Shown here: one piece after another, positions 42,780-52,958 of the stretch
Layout: each line of letters opens with the position of its first letter
Position numbering within the stretch: the stretch's first letter is position 1
Assembly: GCF_005938385.1 (NCBI RefSeq)
Contig: NZ_VCRA01000008.1
Location: 264,553 to 328,552 of the forward strand
Direction: 5' to 3'
DNA length: 64,000 nucleotides
DNA from: Paenibacillus mesophilus
GTDB lineage: Bacteria; Bacillota; Bacilli; Paenibacillales; NBRC-103111
Position numbers and translations under genes: made by a program
Notes under the pieces: generated by a model
Told to the model about the DNA's origin: nothing
The model's database searches: none
The model's input: only the letters and a program-made list of their open reading frames with translations

Positions 42780-45128
42780 CTATGTGCGAGCTTCCTCCCC
42801 TAACTGTCGCACCGTACCTTCCGGGTGCTCCAGATTCATCTCAAGGCCATTAACCGTCTGCCTCCATCCTACTTTTATATTGCCATACGGTGTCGGGATC
42901 TTGCCTTCGGCTTGATGAAACGCCGATGTCACGGGCTCGACCCGGAATACCCGGAAACCGGGCTCCACCGGCTTGACCCCCAATATATAAGCATAATAAA
43001 AATAAACGGGGATGCCCGACCATCCATGGCACAAGCTCCCGGCCTGCCCGAACGCCTCGGCTCCGGCCTTCGTCTCCCAGAAGCTTGTCGCTCCGCGATA
43101 CAGCATATGCCCCCAATCGTCGGCAATCGTATCGAACACGATCTGCCCGTATCGTTCCGGTTCGTCAAGCAGTGCCTTGAACTTGAATATGGCGTAGCTG
43201 AGCGTAACGGGTACCCATCCGTTGTCCGGACATGATAACCGTTTCCTTAACTGGGCTGCCGACGGATCCGGACAAACTTTGGCGCAGAGAGCCAGGGATT
43301 GAGTTAATTCGGCATAATGTTCTTCCTCGGTTCCCCCTAAATACGTTCGATAAGCGAGTGCCGTCGAATCCCAAAAATGTTCATGTATGGCCGCTTTCAC
43401 TTTTTTCGCGGTTTCCGAATAGCTCCGGGCTGCTATGAAGTTCCCGCAGGCGTTCGCCAATCCGCCTGCGGCTTCCAGTGCCATCGCAAAGAATAGATTC
43501 AGCGGCGCATCGAATCTCGTGCAGGGTAACCCTTTGTAACCGGGTGCAGTTGCCCCCGCACCATTCAAGCCGCGCTCCCAATCATAGAAATTCCAGTAGC
43601 TGGAGCTTGCCGGAGTTACCAACAGCCCGTTTTGCAGTTGTGCCGTATGTTTCTCCATCATCCGCTGAACGATGCCGTTCATCGCTCTTGCTTGTTCGAT
43701 ATCTCCGCTGTACAGCAAATGTTCCTCTAATTGAACGATCCATATAAAGCTGAAAGATGGAATCGTGAATGGGGTCTTCGCCGGCGCAGTCAGCTCCAGA
43801 TAGCCGTCCTCTTGAAGCCCTTCGCCGAAAAGCCGATTCGATGCGGCCGGAAATTCGTATTCGCCGAAGCAGTAATATCCGCATAAAGCCTGATTTCTGG
43901 AATCCATGGCGTACAATGCCTGCTCGCGCCAGGGCGTATCCTCATAGTGCTCGTGCATGCACAGATGAAGGGTGCGAACGGCCACCTGCTCGATTTGACG
44001 GTGAAGCCGGTCTGGGCAAAGAAATTCGCCCTTCAGTTCAACCGGATATTCGACCGGCCTTAGACCGGCGTAATAGAGCACAAACTTTTCTTTAACGCCG
44101 CCAATATGAAGCTGCAGGTAGCGCCCTGCCCACCTTTTCATATAATGGGTAAACGTTTGCCGCCCTTTTCCGCACCGGTAACGGGTCGCGAAATGTTTGC
44201 CGCGAACCGATGCGCGAACCCGAAGATCGTCCAGATGTTCGCCATAGGCGATATCGAGAACGGCGACCTCCTCTCCGTCCAGCTCCAGCTCCAAAAAACC
44301 GCATTGTTCCCGCCCCATATCCAACACCAGGTAAACGCCGCCGTTTTCTTGAAACGATTCGGGTTTGATCGACAAGCCTCCGGAGGAGGGAAGATTCAGC
44401 GAACCGCCGTCGTCGATCAAGGATCGGGCCAACCTATGGGATAAATAATCGCACTGCATCAATTCCGCCACTATGTCATCCGGCGTCTCGGCTTGTCTTT
44501 TAAATAGTCCCTGGGTCATCACATAAGATCCGCAGCGCTCTTTCACATCCAGCTTACGAACCGGCCTCGCATACCATATCGGATACTCTTCCGGAGCCCG
44601 CCCCGTCTCGGCTCGCTTCCACTCGTCTGTCATCAGGTATTCCAAACCGATCCAGCTATCGCTGCGGGCTGCATCGTATTCGAACGTAAAGCCCAATTGA
44701 GCCGTGCTCATCGGGATCCGCCCGGACGTATAGGCCGGTGACGGCCGGCAATACGCATCGCTCCCGCTTCTTATCGTCATTTCTTCCATTTCCAGCGTAT
44801 AAATCAGACCGGGTGAGCCTTGTATATATTGAAAGCTGTTAACGCCTTGATAATAGGCCAGCACACATAACACGTTTCTCCCCTGCCGCAGCATAGGCCC
44901 GATCGGCAAACAGTCGTAAGCTTTATGATCCGGAAAGTCGTCATATTGTCCGGCATCCGCAAATCTACCGTTGACCCACACCGCGTATTCCGAGTCTACG
45001 GAAAGGTACAGCTTTGCATGCTCCACTTGCCGGGGCAGTGTAAACTCGTGACGGAACTCCACATATTGTTTCACGTCATCACGGCCTCCGCCGCTCCACA
45101 TCCAGATCGATTGATCCAATGGATACAT
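42780..45128 (-). CDS. GH78 alpha-L-rhamnosidase-like glycosidase
   Basis: A 782-aa cytosolic enzyme. An N-terminal beta-sandwich (AKLYLSVDSEYAVWVNGRFA) precedes the rhamnosidase N region and an (alpha/alpha)6 barrel. The catalytic block EDTPWREQALYAMDSRNQ (around 393) corresponds to the usual DCPxRERxGW and keeps the acid Glu; a second acidic residue lies in ATSFWE (around 680). The C-terminal beta domain follows. The start at 45128 is set by GAGGGAGCGGGAAT; an upstream ATG has no site. With an SBP, a large glycosidase-like protein and a heparinase-like lyase in one operon, it probably trims a rhamnose- and uronic-acid-containing polymer such as a rhamnogalacturonan or bacterial exopolysaccharide. 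Confidence 0.85.
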   Translation of the reverse strand: MYPLDQSIWMWSGGGRDDVKQYVEFRHEFTLPRQVEHAKLYLSVDSEYAVWVNGRFADAGQYDDFPDHKAYDCLPIGPMLRQGRNVLCVLAYYQGVNSFQYIQGSPGLIYTLEMEEMTIRSGSDAYCRPSPAYTSGRIPMSTAQLGFTFEYDAARSDSWIGLEYLMTDEWKRAETGRAPEEYPIWYARPVRKLDVKERCGSYVMTQGLFKRQAETPDDIVAELMQCDYLSHRLARSLIDDGGSLNLPSSGGLSIKPESFQENGGVYLVLDMGREQCGFLELELDGEEVAVLDIAYGEHLDDLRVRASVRGKHFATRYRCGKGRQTFTHYMKRWAGRYLQLHIGGVKEKFVLYYAGLRPVEYPVELKGEFLCPDRLHRQIEQVAVRTLHLCMHEHYEDTPWREQALYAMDSRNQALCGYYCFGEYEFPAASNRLFGEGLQEDGYLELTAPAKTPFTIPSFSFIWIVQLEEHLLYSGDIEQARAMNGIVQRMMEKHTAQLQNGLLVTPASSSYWNFYDWERGLNGAGATAPGYKGLPCTRFDAPLNLFFAMALEAAGGLANACGNFIAARSYSETAKKVKAAIHEHFWDSTALAYRTYLGGTEEEHYAELTQSLALCAKVCPDPSAAQLRKRLSCPDNGWVPVTLSYAIFKFKALLDEPERYGQIVFDTIADDWGHMLYRGATSFWETKAGAEAFGQAGSLCHGWSGIPVYFYYAYILGVKPVEPGFRVFRVEPVTSAFHQAEGKIPTPYGNIKVGWRQTVNGLEMNLEHPEGTVRQLGEEART

Positions 45129-45204
45129 ATTCCCGCTCCCTCTTCTAAACCCCATAACGGAAGGGGCAGGCCATTTCCTGCCCCAATCACACTCTCCGTT
45201 TTCC

Positions 45205-48200
45205 TCAATTGTTCGCGATTTCTCCAACGTACAAATCGTCAAACCAAGCGGTACCGTTCACATTCGTATCGGACTTCAGGTATACCTGCAAGTACTTGGC
45301 CGTCGAGGCCGGCATGATCTCCAACTCGTAATACGTCCAATCCGAAGCGGAGTGGATCTCCTTCCACGTGTAGCTAATCGTGGATGAACCGTTTTCCCTG
45401 ACCTGTCTCAGTCCGATCGATACGTTGCCGGCGGAAGCGCCGTTCTTGGCCCAGCCTTTCCATACATACTTGGTGCCGGGCTCTATCGCGATCAAGTCGG
45501 AGTTGATGACATTCCAGGAGTTTGCGGCATCGGGCTGCAAACTAACCGCATATTGACCGGCATAGACGGCGTCCTGTACCCAGCTTCCCTTGCGCATCAG
45601 CCAGCCGGCGGGACCTGTTCCTTGTGCGTTAACCTGCTCGAAGCCCGGATTAGTCAGCTTATTTTTATCGACACGAACCTGGAGCGGGATTGACTGGACG
45701 ATTTTCCCGTCTGCCTTGACCTGGATCGTTGCCGTATATACCCCATCAGTAACGCTCATCGGCAAATATACCGTACCGTTAACCGTTGCTTGCTGATTCC
45801 CCTGCAACAGCAGTGGAGAGGGCAGCTGAACGTTCATGCCGGACGACGATAGAACCGGCTCGAACCCGACCTGCAAGCTTCTCGGTACGTTGTTTTTCAC
45901 GTTCAGAGTAAACGGGTAACTGCCACCTTTATTTGCCATGATGACGTCAGGCTCCCTCTTCGCGGTCAGCAGATCCGTATAAGGAGTGTAAATGAACGTA
46001 TCCGTCGTGATCGGGACTCCCTGTTTGTTGGAGTACTCGAACTCGATTACGGCTTGCAGCCGATAGCTCTTTTGTAATAACGGCTCCGCGATCCGGAAGC
46101 TGAACGTTTCCATAATCGATTGACCGCTCCCGAGCTGAGTAACGGTTCTGGTCTCCGGCTCCAGGCCGAACGCCTCCGGAAACTTGAGCGTTACCCGTAC
46201 GTTCTGCAGTGCCGTCTGAGCTCCGTTGCGCAAGGTGAAGGAAAGTTCATTCAACTCTTCCTGTCCGACCAATTGACCGTTACCGATATAGAGTTCACTC
46301 TGAGTATACGAGGCGGCGATCGGACCCAGATACGCTCTTAATCGCTCAATTGCTGCCAACATGTCCGGCTTCGAAGTGCCGCTGCCGTTCTGATCAGCCC
46401 AATTCGACAATTGTTCCACTTTGTGCAAAGTCTGAATCGCCGTTTGGACTGCAGCGGCGGGATCGGGATCGGCGCCAATCAAATGGTCCCGTATCTCGTT
46501 CAGCTTAACTTCAAGCTGGTTCATGCGGGAAGTCCACTGTGCGTCCGCAGAAAGCCCCGAAGCTTGTACCGCGAGCGCCATTGCTTCGGACATCATATTC
46601 TCGAACGGGGTAATCCGGTACATAAGCGCTTGCATCGGACCCAGATTGATTGTCAGCCCATCGCTTTGCCCATCCAGCACCGAGCGCGTATCCCCGTACA
46701 ATAATTGTGCGCGATAGCCCGTAATTCCAAGCGGTATGGTCATTTGGCGGTTTTCTTCGCTTGTATTGACGGCCGCGGCATAACGGACTCCTTCATTCTC
46801 CCACACGGCCCAGCGGCCAATATCCGTCCGGCCTTGACTAATCCGGCTTCCCTCGGTCACAAGACGGCCGAACAGCTCCAGTTCCTCCCGGAATCCGACG
46901 AGCGCGGGCCACAGCTCGGAATTGCGCAGCTGAAACGTATTTTCATTGATCGAATAACGCCTTGCAGACCGTTCAGCAGCGATTGATAAGCCGCATTGCG
47001 TACCTTTTGGATCGTCGGCAGAATCGGCCAATTCGGCGGATTGTACATCGCTTGCAGGACGTTCCAGACGGGCTTTTCTCCAGCCGCTTGCTTGGCCATG
47101 GCTGTGCGTTCGCCTACCAGGGAGATCGGATCGTACGGGATCGTATATACATCCGTCACCAAAATATCCGTCGCTTTGGCTGTCGTTGCGTAATACGGCG
47201 GCAGCGCTTCGACCATATAGATCGGGTGCGTCTTATCGAGCGATCGAATCAGCCGGTAGGCTTCGGCAAGCTCTTCCAGCGTTTTGCCGTTCGAGAACGG
47301 TTCATCCATAATCATCCAAGCGAGCACGGCCGGGTGGGTTTTGAACCGGGTTACGAACTGCCCGGTCAGCGCCGCATTTTCTTTAACCTTCATATTGTAG
47401 TACAGCGGAACCATAACCTTCAGGCCGTTCTGCTGTGCGGCGTCAAGCGCGCTCTGCAGCGCATCGGCGTTATTCGTGACAATCCCTTGTACGGTATTAA
47501 TCCCCGCTTCATTCAAATACGGGTAATCGGTTTGACGCACATGATACGCCGCTACCGGAAAGAACGGTTTCCCGTCCACCATTACCGTTCCATCGTTCCG
47601 AAGAATCGTCGGACGGTCGATTCGGTACACCACATTCGTAACCGTTTCCAGTACCGTATTTGAAAGGTCCAGTAGACGGGTCTCTACCCGGTACGGTTCT
47701 TCCTTGGCCATCAGCGTCGGATCGAAGGGGAAGATCATCGGTAGCGAGGCGTTGGCATGGGCATACGTCGCAATAACGACTCCGGTCGACTCCCTATATA
47801 TGCGTGCTTCCGCATGCATCTGATCCAACGGGCTGACAGGCGAGTTAAAAGCGGCTTCCACTCTTCCTTCTTCGGCATCGGAATAATAGAAAATCCGGTC
47901 CGTCTTCAATTCGATCATCGGCTTATGCTTCTGCAGGGTGAAGGAAGCATCGTCGAGATATACGGACCCGGTCCCGTACATTCGCAAATATACCAAGACA
48001 AGCCCGGCCTCTTGCGGAATCGTAACTTCAAACCGCAAATTTTGCCAATTGCCCGTTAAATCGAGGGCAGGTATATTTTTCTGCATATCGTATTGGCTTA
48101 ACCGATTGGCCGGGGTGCGTGCCTGACCTTTGTAATATTCGAATTTCACCCCTACGCTTCCGGTTACTCCCTGCGATTTTAACCAGACCGACACGTCGTA

Positions 48201-48548
48201 GACCGCACCCGGCTCAATGATCACATCTTGCGCGATCCATGGATTGGTAGTCTGAGCCGTCTCGATCTTGATTCCATACACACCCGAACGCGCCGCCGAG
48301 GAACTAAGCTGGATCTCGGGGTTGCTCCAGCCCCCCATCGCCAGCCATGGAAGAGGCTTCCCTCCGGACGTTTGTTCAAAACCTCCGTTTTGCATTACGT
48401 CGTCACCTATACTTTGGGCGGTTGCTTCCGGTGTCGCCGCTGTCAGCAATAACAGTTGAGACAGCAGCGCAAACAGACATAGGATCGCGATGTTTTTCTT
48501 TGCGGACTTCAATCGCAGGTTGGCAAGCCATGAATCGAATCCATTCAT
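45205..48548 (-). pseudogene. secreted multidomain glycosidase-like gene with one frameshift
   Basis: Two overlapping frames make one protein of about 1110 residues. The first (from 48548) has a signal peptide (IAILCLFALLSQLLLL, ending ATAQS), a CBM4/9-like domain (VMQNGGFEQTSGGKPLPW) and a TIM-barrel part with MIMDEPFSNG and VEALPPYY. It loses frame near 46950-46965 inside LLNGLQGV. The second frame resumes YSINENTFQLRNSELWPALV, runs through beta domains and ends with another galactose-binding-like domain (VNAQGTGPAGWLMRKGSW). Restoring the frame needs one base. Flanking sequence shows no other decay, so a sequencing error or recent mutation is likely. It is second in the operon after the SBP. 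The glycosidase family is not identified. Confidence 0.75.
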
Positions 48549-48594
48549 TCCAAACCCTCCAATATGCCATGTTTTACGAAACGGTCGCCCGGAT

Positions 48595-49947
48595 TTATTT
48601 TTTGAGCTTCGCCTCGGCGATCGTCTTCTCCGCCTGTTCTTGCGCTTCGCGCAGTGCCGTATTCAAATCCTTTTTCCCTTCGATTACTTGCTGCACGTAT
48701 GGAGTGAGTACTCGCTCGACCGACAGCAAGTATGGATTTTTCACAACGCCGGGAGCGATCTGGTTATAATACAGCGCCCCCCAATTTTTGTCCTTAAACG
48801 GCGTATCCTGCGCAAATACTTTCCTTACCGCTTCGCTGGTCAAAATCGGCATATTGCCTTTTTTGGCTTCGGACATTTGGGCCTCTTCCGATACCAAATA
48901 TTTGATAACCTCCATCGCCGCGTCCTTGTCTTTAGCCATCGAGGTCATGCCGAACACGACAGGCATCGACTGCGACCCGACCTTCGGCTTCTCTTTGAAG
49001 GCAGGCAGCGCTACCAAGTCCCAATTGATGTCATTGATATTCGGTATCGAGAACGGGAAGCTGGAGTTGAATACAAACATGCCCAGCGTTGGCGTATCCG
49101 TAAATTCAAGCCGATACGGAAGCTTTTTTTTGCCCGTTACGAACTTCTGGTATCCTGCGGTCTTTCCCGGGTTCAACAGGTAAGTCTCGAACAGTTTGTT
49201 CCATGTGCTATCGAGGAACGTCGGTTTTTCCGTCTTGGCATCCACGTAAGGTATGGAGTACTGGTTGTTGCCCAAAATATGGGCCGGCGAAGCCGTAAAT
49301 CCGATATAAGATATACCGCCGTCTTCACGGTCCACTTTTTTGGCCAGCTCGTGAACTTCATCCCAGCTCATCCCGTCCTTCGGATACGGAACGCCGAATT
49401 TATCGAAAATCCCTTTGTTGTAATATAGGACCTGAATCATGTTGCTGACCGGAAGCGCATACAACTTGCCGCCGCCCGACGCTTTTAAGCTTTCTATCAG
49501 CCGGGGCTCGATCGTGTTAAGATCGACACCGTGTTTTTTGGCAAGATCGGTCATATCGAATTCCAGCTTGGAGCCTTCGGCCAATTCAAAGTAGTAAGAA
49601 TCCGTCTGGAACAATAGATCCACCCGCTGCCCTGTCGCGAGTAAATCCTGCAGCGTGCTGCCCGCTTTGCTCTGGATGTAGGTGATTTTGTAATCGGGGA
49701 ATTTTTTACGGATCCGATCCCCGTAGTTAGCGTCGAAGCTTTCCGGTGTTGCCCCGTTGTTCGTATGAATAACGAGCTCGACCGGCTCCGCGCGTTTGGC
49801 TGCTTGGCTGCCGCTATCCGCGCCCGACCCGCCGCTTCCTTTCCCTTGCTCCCCACCGCTACCGGAGCAGCCCGATGCCATGAGCGTTATCCCGGCAACA
49901 AGAGCCGGAAGTAAATAAATGTTCGCTTTCTTCGCCTTCGATCCCAT
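48595..49947 (-). CDS. family-1 extracellular solute-binding lipoprotein
   Basis: A 450-aa lipoprotein with lipobox MASGCSGS (Cys27) and a long Gly/Ser tether. It carries the shared blocks GSTLQDLLATGQRVDLLF, VLYYNKGIFDKFGVPYPKDG and DLNTALREAQEQAEKTIAE, and is most similar by eye to the SBP at 56157 (both have TASPAHIL/SASPNHIL and KKKLPY). The ATG at 49947 is preferred because AGGGGG lies eight bases upstream; an ATG two codons earlier is too close. Divergent from the AraC gene at 50408, and first gene of the operon with the glycosidase-like, GH78 and lyase genes. No transporter partner is nearby. Confidence 0.9.
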   Translation of the reverse strand: MGSKAKKANIYLLPALVAGITLMASGCSGSGGEQGKGSGGSGADSGSQAAKRAEPVELVIHTNNGATPESFDANYGDRIRKKFPDYKITYIQSKAGSTLQDLLATGQRVDLLFQTDSYYFELAEGSKLEFDMTDLAKKHGVDLNTIEPRLIESLKASGGGKLYALPVSNMIQVLYYNKGIFDKFGVPYPKDGMSWDEVHELAKKVDREDGGISYIGFTASPAHILGNNQYSIPYVDAKTEKPTFLDSTWNKLFETYLLNPGKTAGYQKFVTGKKKLPYRLEFTDTPTLGMFVFNSSFPFSIPNINDINWDLVALPAFKEKPKVGSQSMPVVFGMTSMAKDKDAAMEVIKYLVSEEAQMSEAKKGNMPILTSEAVRKVFAQDTPFKDKNWGALYYNQIAPGVVKNPYLLSVERVLTPYVQQVIEGKKDLNTALREAQEQAEKTIAEAKLKK

Positions 49948-50307
49948 TTTCATTTCCCCCTGTTAAGCTGTATTCAACCGCAATTTTATTGATCGGATCC
50001 GACCTGACAACAACTGCTTAGCCTTCCTGTATGGACATCCCTCCGGATCCAGTGTGCCGTGTTCATCTCCACCTTGTAAGAAATCGATTACCAACTTTGG
50101 TCAACGACCAATCTCCCATCACCTCCCGGCAACTTTCTTACTGTTTATAATAATGCCAGAACATGGACAGAGCTTTGACGCAAAGGTCAAACGTTTTGTC
50201 ATTCCGGTCAGAACATTCGGCTCCATTTGATAGATTTTCCGGGATTCTCTTGCGATTTCCCGGTTTGTACCCAATGGATGCAGAATCGCGAAAGCTCGAA
50301 TCCCTCT

Positions 50308-50383
50308 TTTAACCCGATAAGTTCATGAAATATAATAGGAACATACCGGTTCTGCTCGCTGTAGTTCATTGCAAACGATTTCA
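50308..50383 (+). promoter_or_regulatory. promoter and downstream cre site of the AraC gene
   Basis: TTTAAC (50308-50313) and TATAAT (50331-50336) are spaced by 17 bp. In the leader, TTGCAAACGATTTCA (50369-50383) fits the CcpA consensus WTGNAANCGNWNNCW exactly, 25 bp before the start codon, where CcpA could act as a roadblock. The rest of the 460-bp divergent region (49948-50407) shows no gene. Confidence 0.6.
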
Positions 50384-50407
50384 ATCGGATCAGGGGGAGT
50401 CCGGACT

Positions 50408-51310
50408 ATGCGTCCTAGATATGTTTTGAAGGAAGAACTGTCCATTCGCAAGCTGGTCACCTTTTATTACAGGGAAATGTCCAAACATTTTTATACTCGA
50501 GGGGAGAAACACGATTTCTGGGAATTCATCTATATCGATAAAGGAGAAGTGGAGTTTTTTACCGATCTGGGGACTTATCATTTAAGACAAGGAGACATCT
50601 TGTTCTTCATGCCGAATTTGTTTCACGGAGGCAGAGCGTTGAACAAGACGACCTCCAATATTATCATCCTTTCGTTTGAATGCGACTCGGCTTGCATGTC
50701 CGTTTTTGAAGGCGAATGCCATTTTCGGCTGCAGGAAGATGAGTACCGCATCCTATCCTTTATTGTGCAGGAAGGATTGCTGGCGTTCGATCCGCCTGTC
50801 GATTCCCCCAATATTTCCGGGTGTCCGCATGAGCGAGAGGACGCCGTTTTTGGCGGAGAACAGCTCATCCGCAATTATTTGGAAATTTTTTTGATTCGTC
50901 TGATTCGCAGAAGAAGAGCGGAACAAAGGGCAAGCAGAAAAGCGCCTTTAATCGGAGAAAAACAAAGCGACGAATCGTTTTCGAACATGATCCATTTTTT
51001 GCGAAGCCATATAGCCCATAATTACACTCTCGACCAGTTGTGCGACATTTTCGCGATCAGCCGCACGGGACTCAAAATGTTATTTAAGGAACATACGGGC
51101 ATCGGGGCGATGGAATATTTCAATCGTCAGAAAATAGACCGGGCCAAGCAGCTCATCCGCGAGGAAAACGGGAATATTTCGTCGATTGCTGAAAGCTTGG
51201 GTTACAGCAGTGTTCATCATTTTTCAAGACAGTTCAAACGGCTCTCCGACATGACCCCCTCCGAATACGCCAGGTCCATTCTCGCACGTACGAAAAGGAT
51301 CGGCGGTTGA
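50408..51310 (+). CDS. AraC-family transcriptional regulator
   Basis: A 300-aa regulator with a cupin sensor (HDFWEFIYIDKGEVEFFT, QGDILFFMPNLFHGG) and an AraC helix-turn-helix pair (LDQLCDIFAISRTGLKMLF, ISSIAESLGYSSVHHFSRQF, ending MTPSEYARS). The start is the ATG preceded by AGGGGGAGTCCGGACT. It is divergent from the SBP-led operon at 49947 and so is its likely activator. The gene itself appears to be under CcpA control, which would link the whole module to glucose availability. Confidence 0.9.
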   Translation: MRPRYVLKEELSIRKLVTFYYREMSKHFYTRGEKHDFWEFIYIDKGEVEFFTDLGTYHLRQGDILFFMPNLFHGGRALNKTTSNIIILSFECDSACMSVFEGECHFRLQEDEYRILSFIVQEGLLAFDPPVDSPNISGCPHEREDAVFGGEQLIRNYLEIFLIRLIRRRRAEQRASRKAPLIGEKQSDESFSNMIHFLRSHIAHNYTLDQLCDIFAISRTGLKMLFKEHTGIGAMEYFNRQKIDRAKQLIREENGNISSIAESLGYSSVHHFSRQFKRLSDMTPSEYARSILARTKRIGG

Positions 51311-51333
51311 GGAAGTCATGCCGAGCGCTCATT

Positions 51334-52251
51334 TTACCCGTTTCGCCTCCAAGCCTCCGTATTCAGTTCATTATTCATGGCCGCGGCGGTAAATGCGCCC
51401 TTTGAGGCGGCGGCAATGGCCTGATGCAGTCGAGAGGACGCATCCCCGGCGCTATAAACGCCCGGAACGCTCGTCTTCCCAAAGTCATCGACGGCAATCA
51501 TTCCCGCTTCCGTGATGTCGCATCCGATTTCTCGCGGCAAGTTCGAGCCCATTACCAGATCCGGTTTAAAAAAAATCCCTCTGCACAGAATGGACATCCC
51601 GTCTGCGAGAACGACTTGCCGTACAATACCGTCGTTTGATTCGATGTACCGAATCGGCGAGTCGAATATGGGTACTTGATGCTGCCGGAGCTCCTCGCGC
51701 TGGGCATCCGTCAGCTCATCCGGGCCATTCGTGCAAATTGTAAAACGGTTCGTCCATCCGGATAGGAGTGGAGCGAAGTGCATGAGCTCGGCTCCCTTGT
51801 TTATGACGACAAGCGGCTCGTCTCTTAATTCCCAGGCATCACAATACGGACATACAAAAGCACTTTTTCCATAAGCTTCCGCCAGTCCGGGTATGTCCAA
51901 CGGCCGATCTTTCATTCCAACGGCAAACAACAGTTTTTTGCTTGCAAAGGTATTTCCTTTCGCAGTCGTAATTTGAAACTGACCGTCCGTTCCCGCAATC
52001 GACACGGCCGTATCCGCCACGAAAGACACGGAGGGATAGGCGCTGAGCTCTTCCTTCGCAATTCTCCGAAATTCACCGGGGCTAACCCCGTCGCGGGTAA
52101 GAAACCCGTGAACTTCGCGAGTCACGGCGTTGCGGGGACGGCCTTCATCGATTACCGCCACCGTTTTCCTGGCTCTCCCCAACACGAGGGCGGCGTTCAA
52201 CCCTGCCGGGCCGCCTCCAATTATCGCCACATCGAGAAGTTGATTTTTCAT
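51334..52251 (-). CDS. thioredoxin-reductase-like NAD(P)H flavoprotein with CPYC motif
   Basis: A 305-aa flavoprotein: FAD motif GGGPAG (12-17), redox pair Cys134/Cys137 in FVCPYCDAWE, and the second FAD motif VPGVYSAGDAS near the C terminus. It is shorter than standard TrxB and belongs to the branch of thioredoxin-reductase-like proteins often found in Firmicutes beside Rrf2 regulators; natural partners are unknown. The NADPH-binding GxGxxA motif is not obvious, so an alternative electron donor is possible. The start is the ATG eleven bases after GGAGGTGT. A copy of the Rrf2-type operator overlaps its ribosome site, implying direct repression by the neighbouring regulator. Confidence 0.88.
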   Translation of the reverse strand: MKNQLLDVAIIGGGPAGLNAALVLGRARKTVAVIDEGRPRNAVTREVHGFLTRDGVSPGEFRRIAKEELSAYPSVSFVADTAVSIAGTDGQFQITTAKGNTFASKKLLFAVGMKDRPLDIPGLAEAYGKSAFVCPYCDAWELRDEPLVVINKGAELMHFAPLLSGWTNRFTICTNGPDELTDAQREELRQHQVPIFDSPIRYIESNDGIVRQVVLADGMSILCRGIFFKPDLVMGSNLPREIGCDITEAGMIAVDDFGKTSVPGVYSAGDASSRLHQAIAAASKGAFTAAAMNNELNTEAWRRNG

Positions 52252-52266
52252 AGTAACATTACACCT

Positions 52267-52291
52267 CCATGGATCTTCAATATCCATAATT
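52267..52291. promoter_or_regulatory. Rrf2-type operator upstream of the CPYC flavoprotein
   Basis: ATGGA-N9-TCCAT (52269-52287) within CCATGGATCTTCAATATCC and the following ATAATT. It matches the operator at 52827 in 18 of 22 positions. Confidence 0.65.
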
Positions 52292-52308
52292 AAAGTGCAA
52301 GAAGTGTG

Positions 52309-52824
52309 TCACTTCTTGTTCGCTTCATGGTTGCTACGCTTCATAGCCTCATCCAGAATGGTCTGGATCGTGTGTTCCCGCAAGTATTGGTGCAGATGCT
52401 GTTCCGCGCCGATCATCACCTTTTCGACCAAACACTCGCTCTTTCCCGGGCGTTCCTGATCCTGCTGTACAGCTCCATCTTCAGCCAGCATCCGATGCTG
52501 CCGCGAATTCGAATTTGAGCATTCGAACAATTGCTGTCTTCCTTCAATGACTTGAATCACGTCAAGAAAAGTGATCTGTTCGGCCGGCCGCGCAAGCTCA
52601 TAACCGCCGTTCACTCCCGGTACGGCGCGTACGATGCCATCCTGCCTCAGCTTGGACATGATTTTGGACAAGTAGCTTTCCGAAACGCCGAGTATTGCCG
52701 ATAGCTCCTTAATCCCGATGTTGTTGCGACGCTCCGAGTGCCCCAAATGAATTAAGGCGTGCAGCGCGTAGTCGGTGCTTTTGGAATACTGTATGCCTGC
52801 TCCCTCCCTTCGCAACGGATTCAT
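52309..52824 (-). CDS. Rrf2-family transcriptional regulator
   Basis: A winged-helix regulator: YSKSTDYALHALIHLG, IKELSAILGVSESYLSKIMS and VPGVNGGYELARP are the Rrf2 hallmarks. The C-terminal half has only two Cys (in FECSNS and SECLVE), fewer than the three ligands of iron-sulfur Rrf2 proteins such as IscR and NsrR. The first ATG (52824) has no ribosome site, whereas a good one (AAGGGAGGGAGCAGGC) precedes the ATA codon at 52794 exactly where Rrf2 proteins normally begin (Met-Gln-Tyr-Ser). Initiation at a rare ATA, or use of the ATG with ten extra residues, are both possible. It probably represses itself and the flavoprotein gene. Confidence 0.88.
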   Translation of the reverse strand: MNPLRREGAGIQYSKSTDYALHALIHLGHSERRNNIGIKELSAILGVSESYLSKIMSKLRQDGIVRAVPGVNGGYELARPAEQITFLDVIQVIEGRQQLFECSNSNSRQHRMLAEDGAVQQDQERPGKSECLVEKVMIGAEQHLHQYLREHTIQTILDEAMKRSNHEANKK

Positions 52825-52826
52825 GT

Positions 52827-52855
52827 TTATTATGGATCTACAAAGTCCATAATAA
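52827..52855. promoter_or_regulatory. Rrf2-type operator at the Rrf2 gene
   Basis: TTATTATGGA and TCCATAATAA are perfect ten-base inverted arms separated by nine bases. The core ATGGATCT-N-CAA and TCCATAAT is shared with 52267. It lies immediately upstream of the gene, so autoregulation is expected. Confidence 0.7.
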
Positions 52856-52958
52856 ACTATCCGGCTTCATTCTGCAATAAGATTTTAGTCAATCGGGAGT
52901 TTTATCGTTTTATCACTATAATGCCCGTATTGCGATTAAAAAAATAAACGCCGTGACC

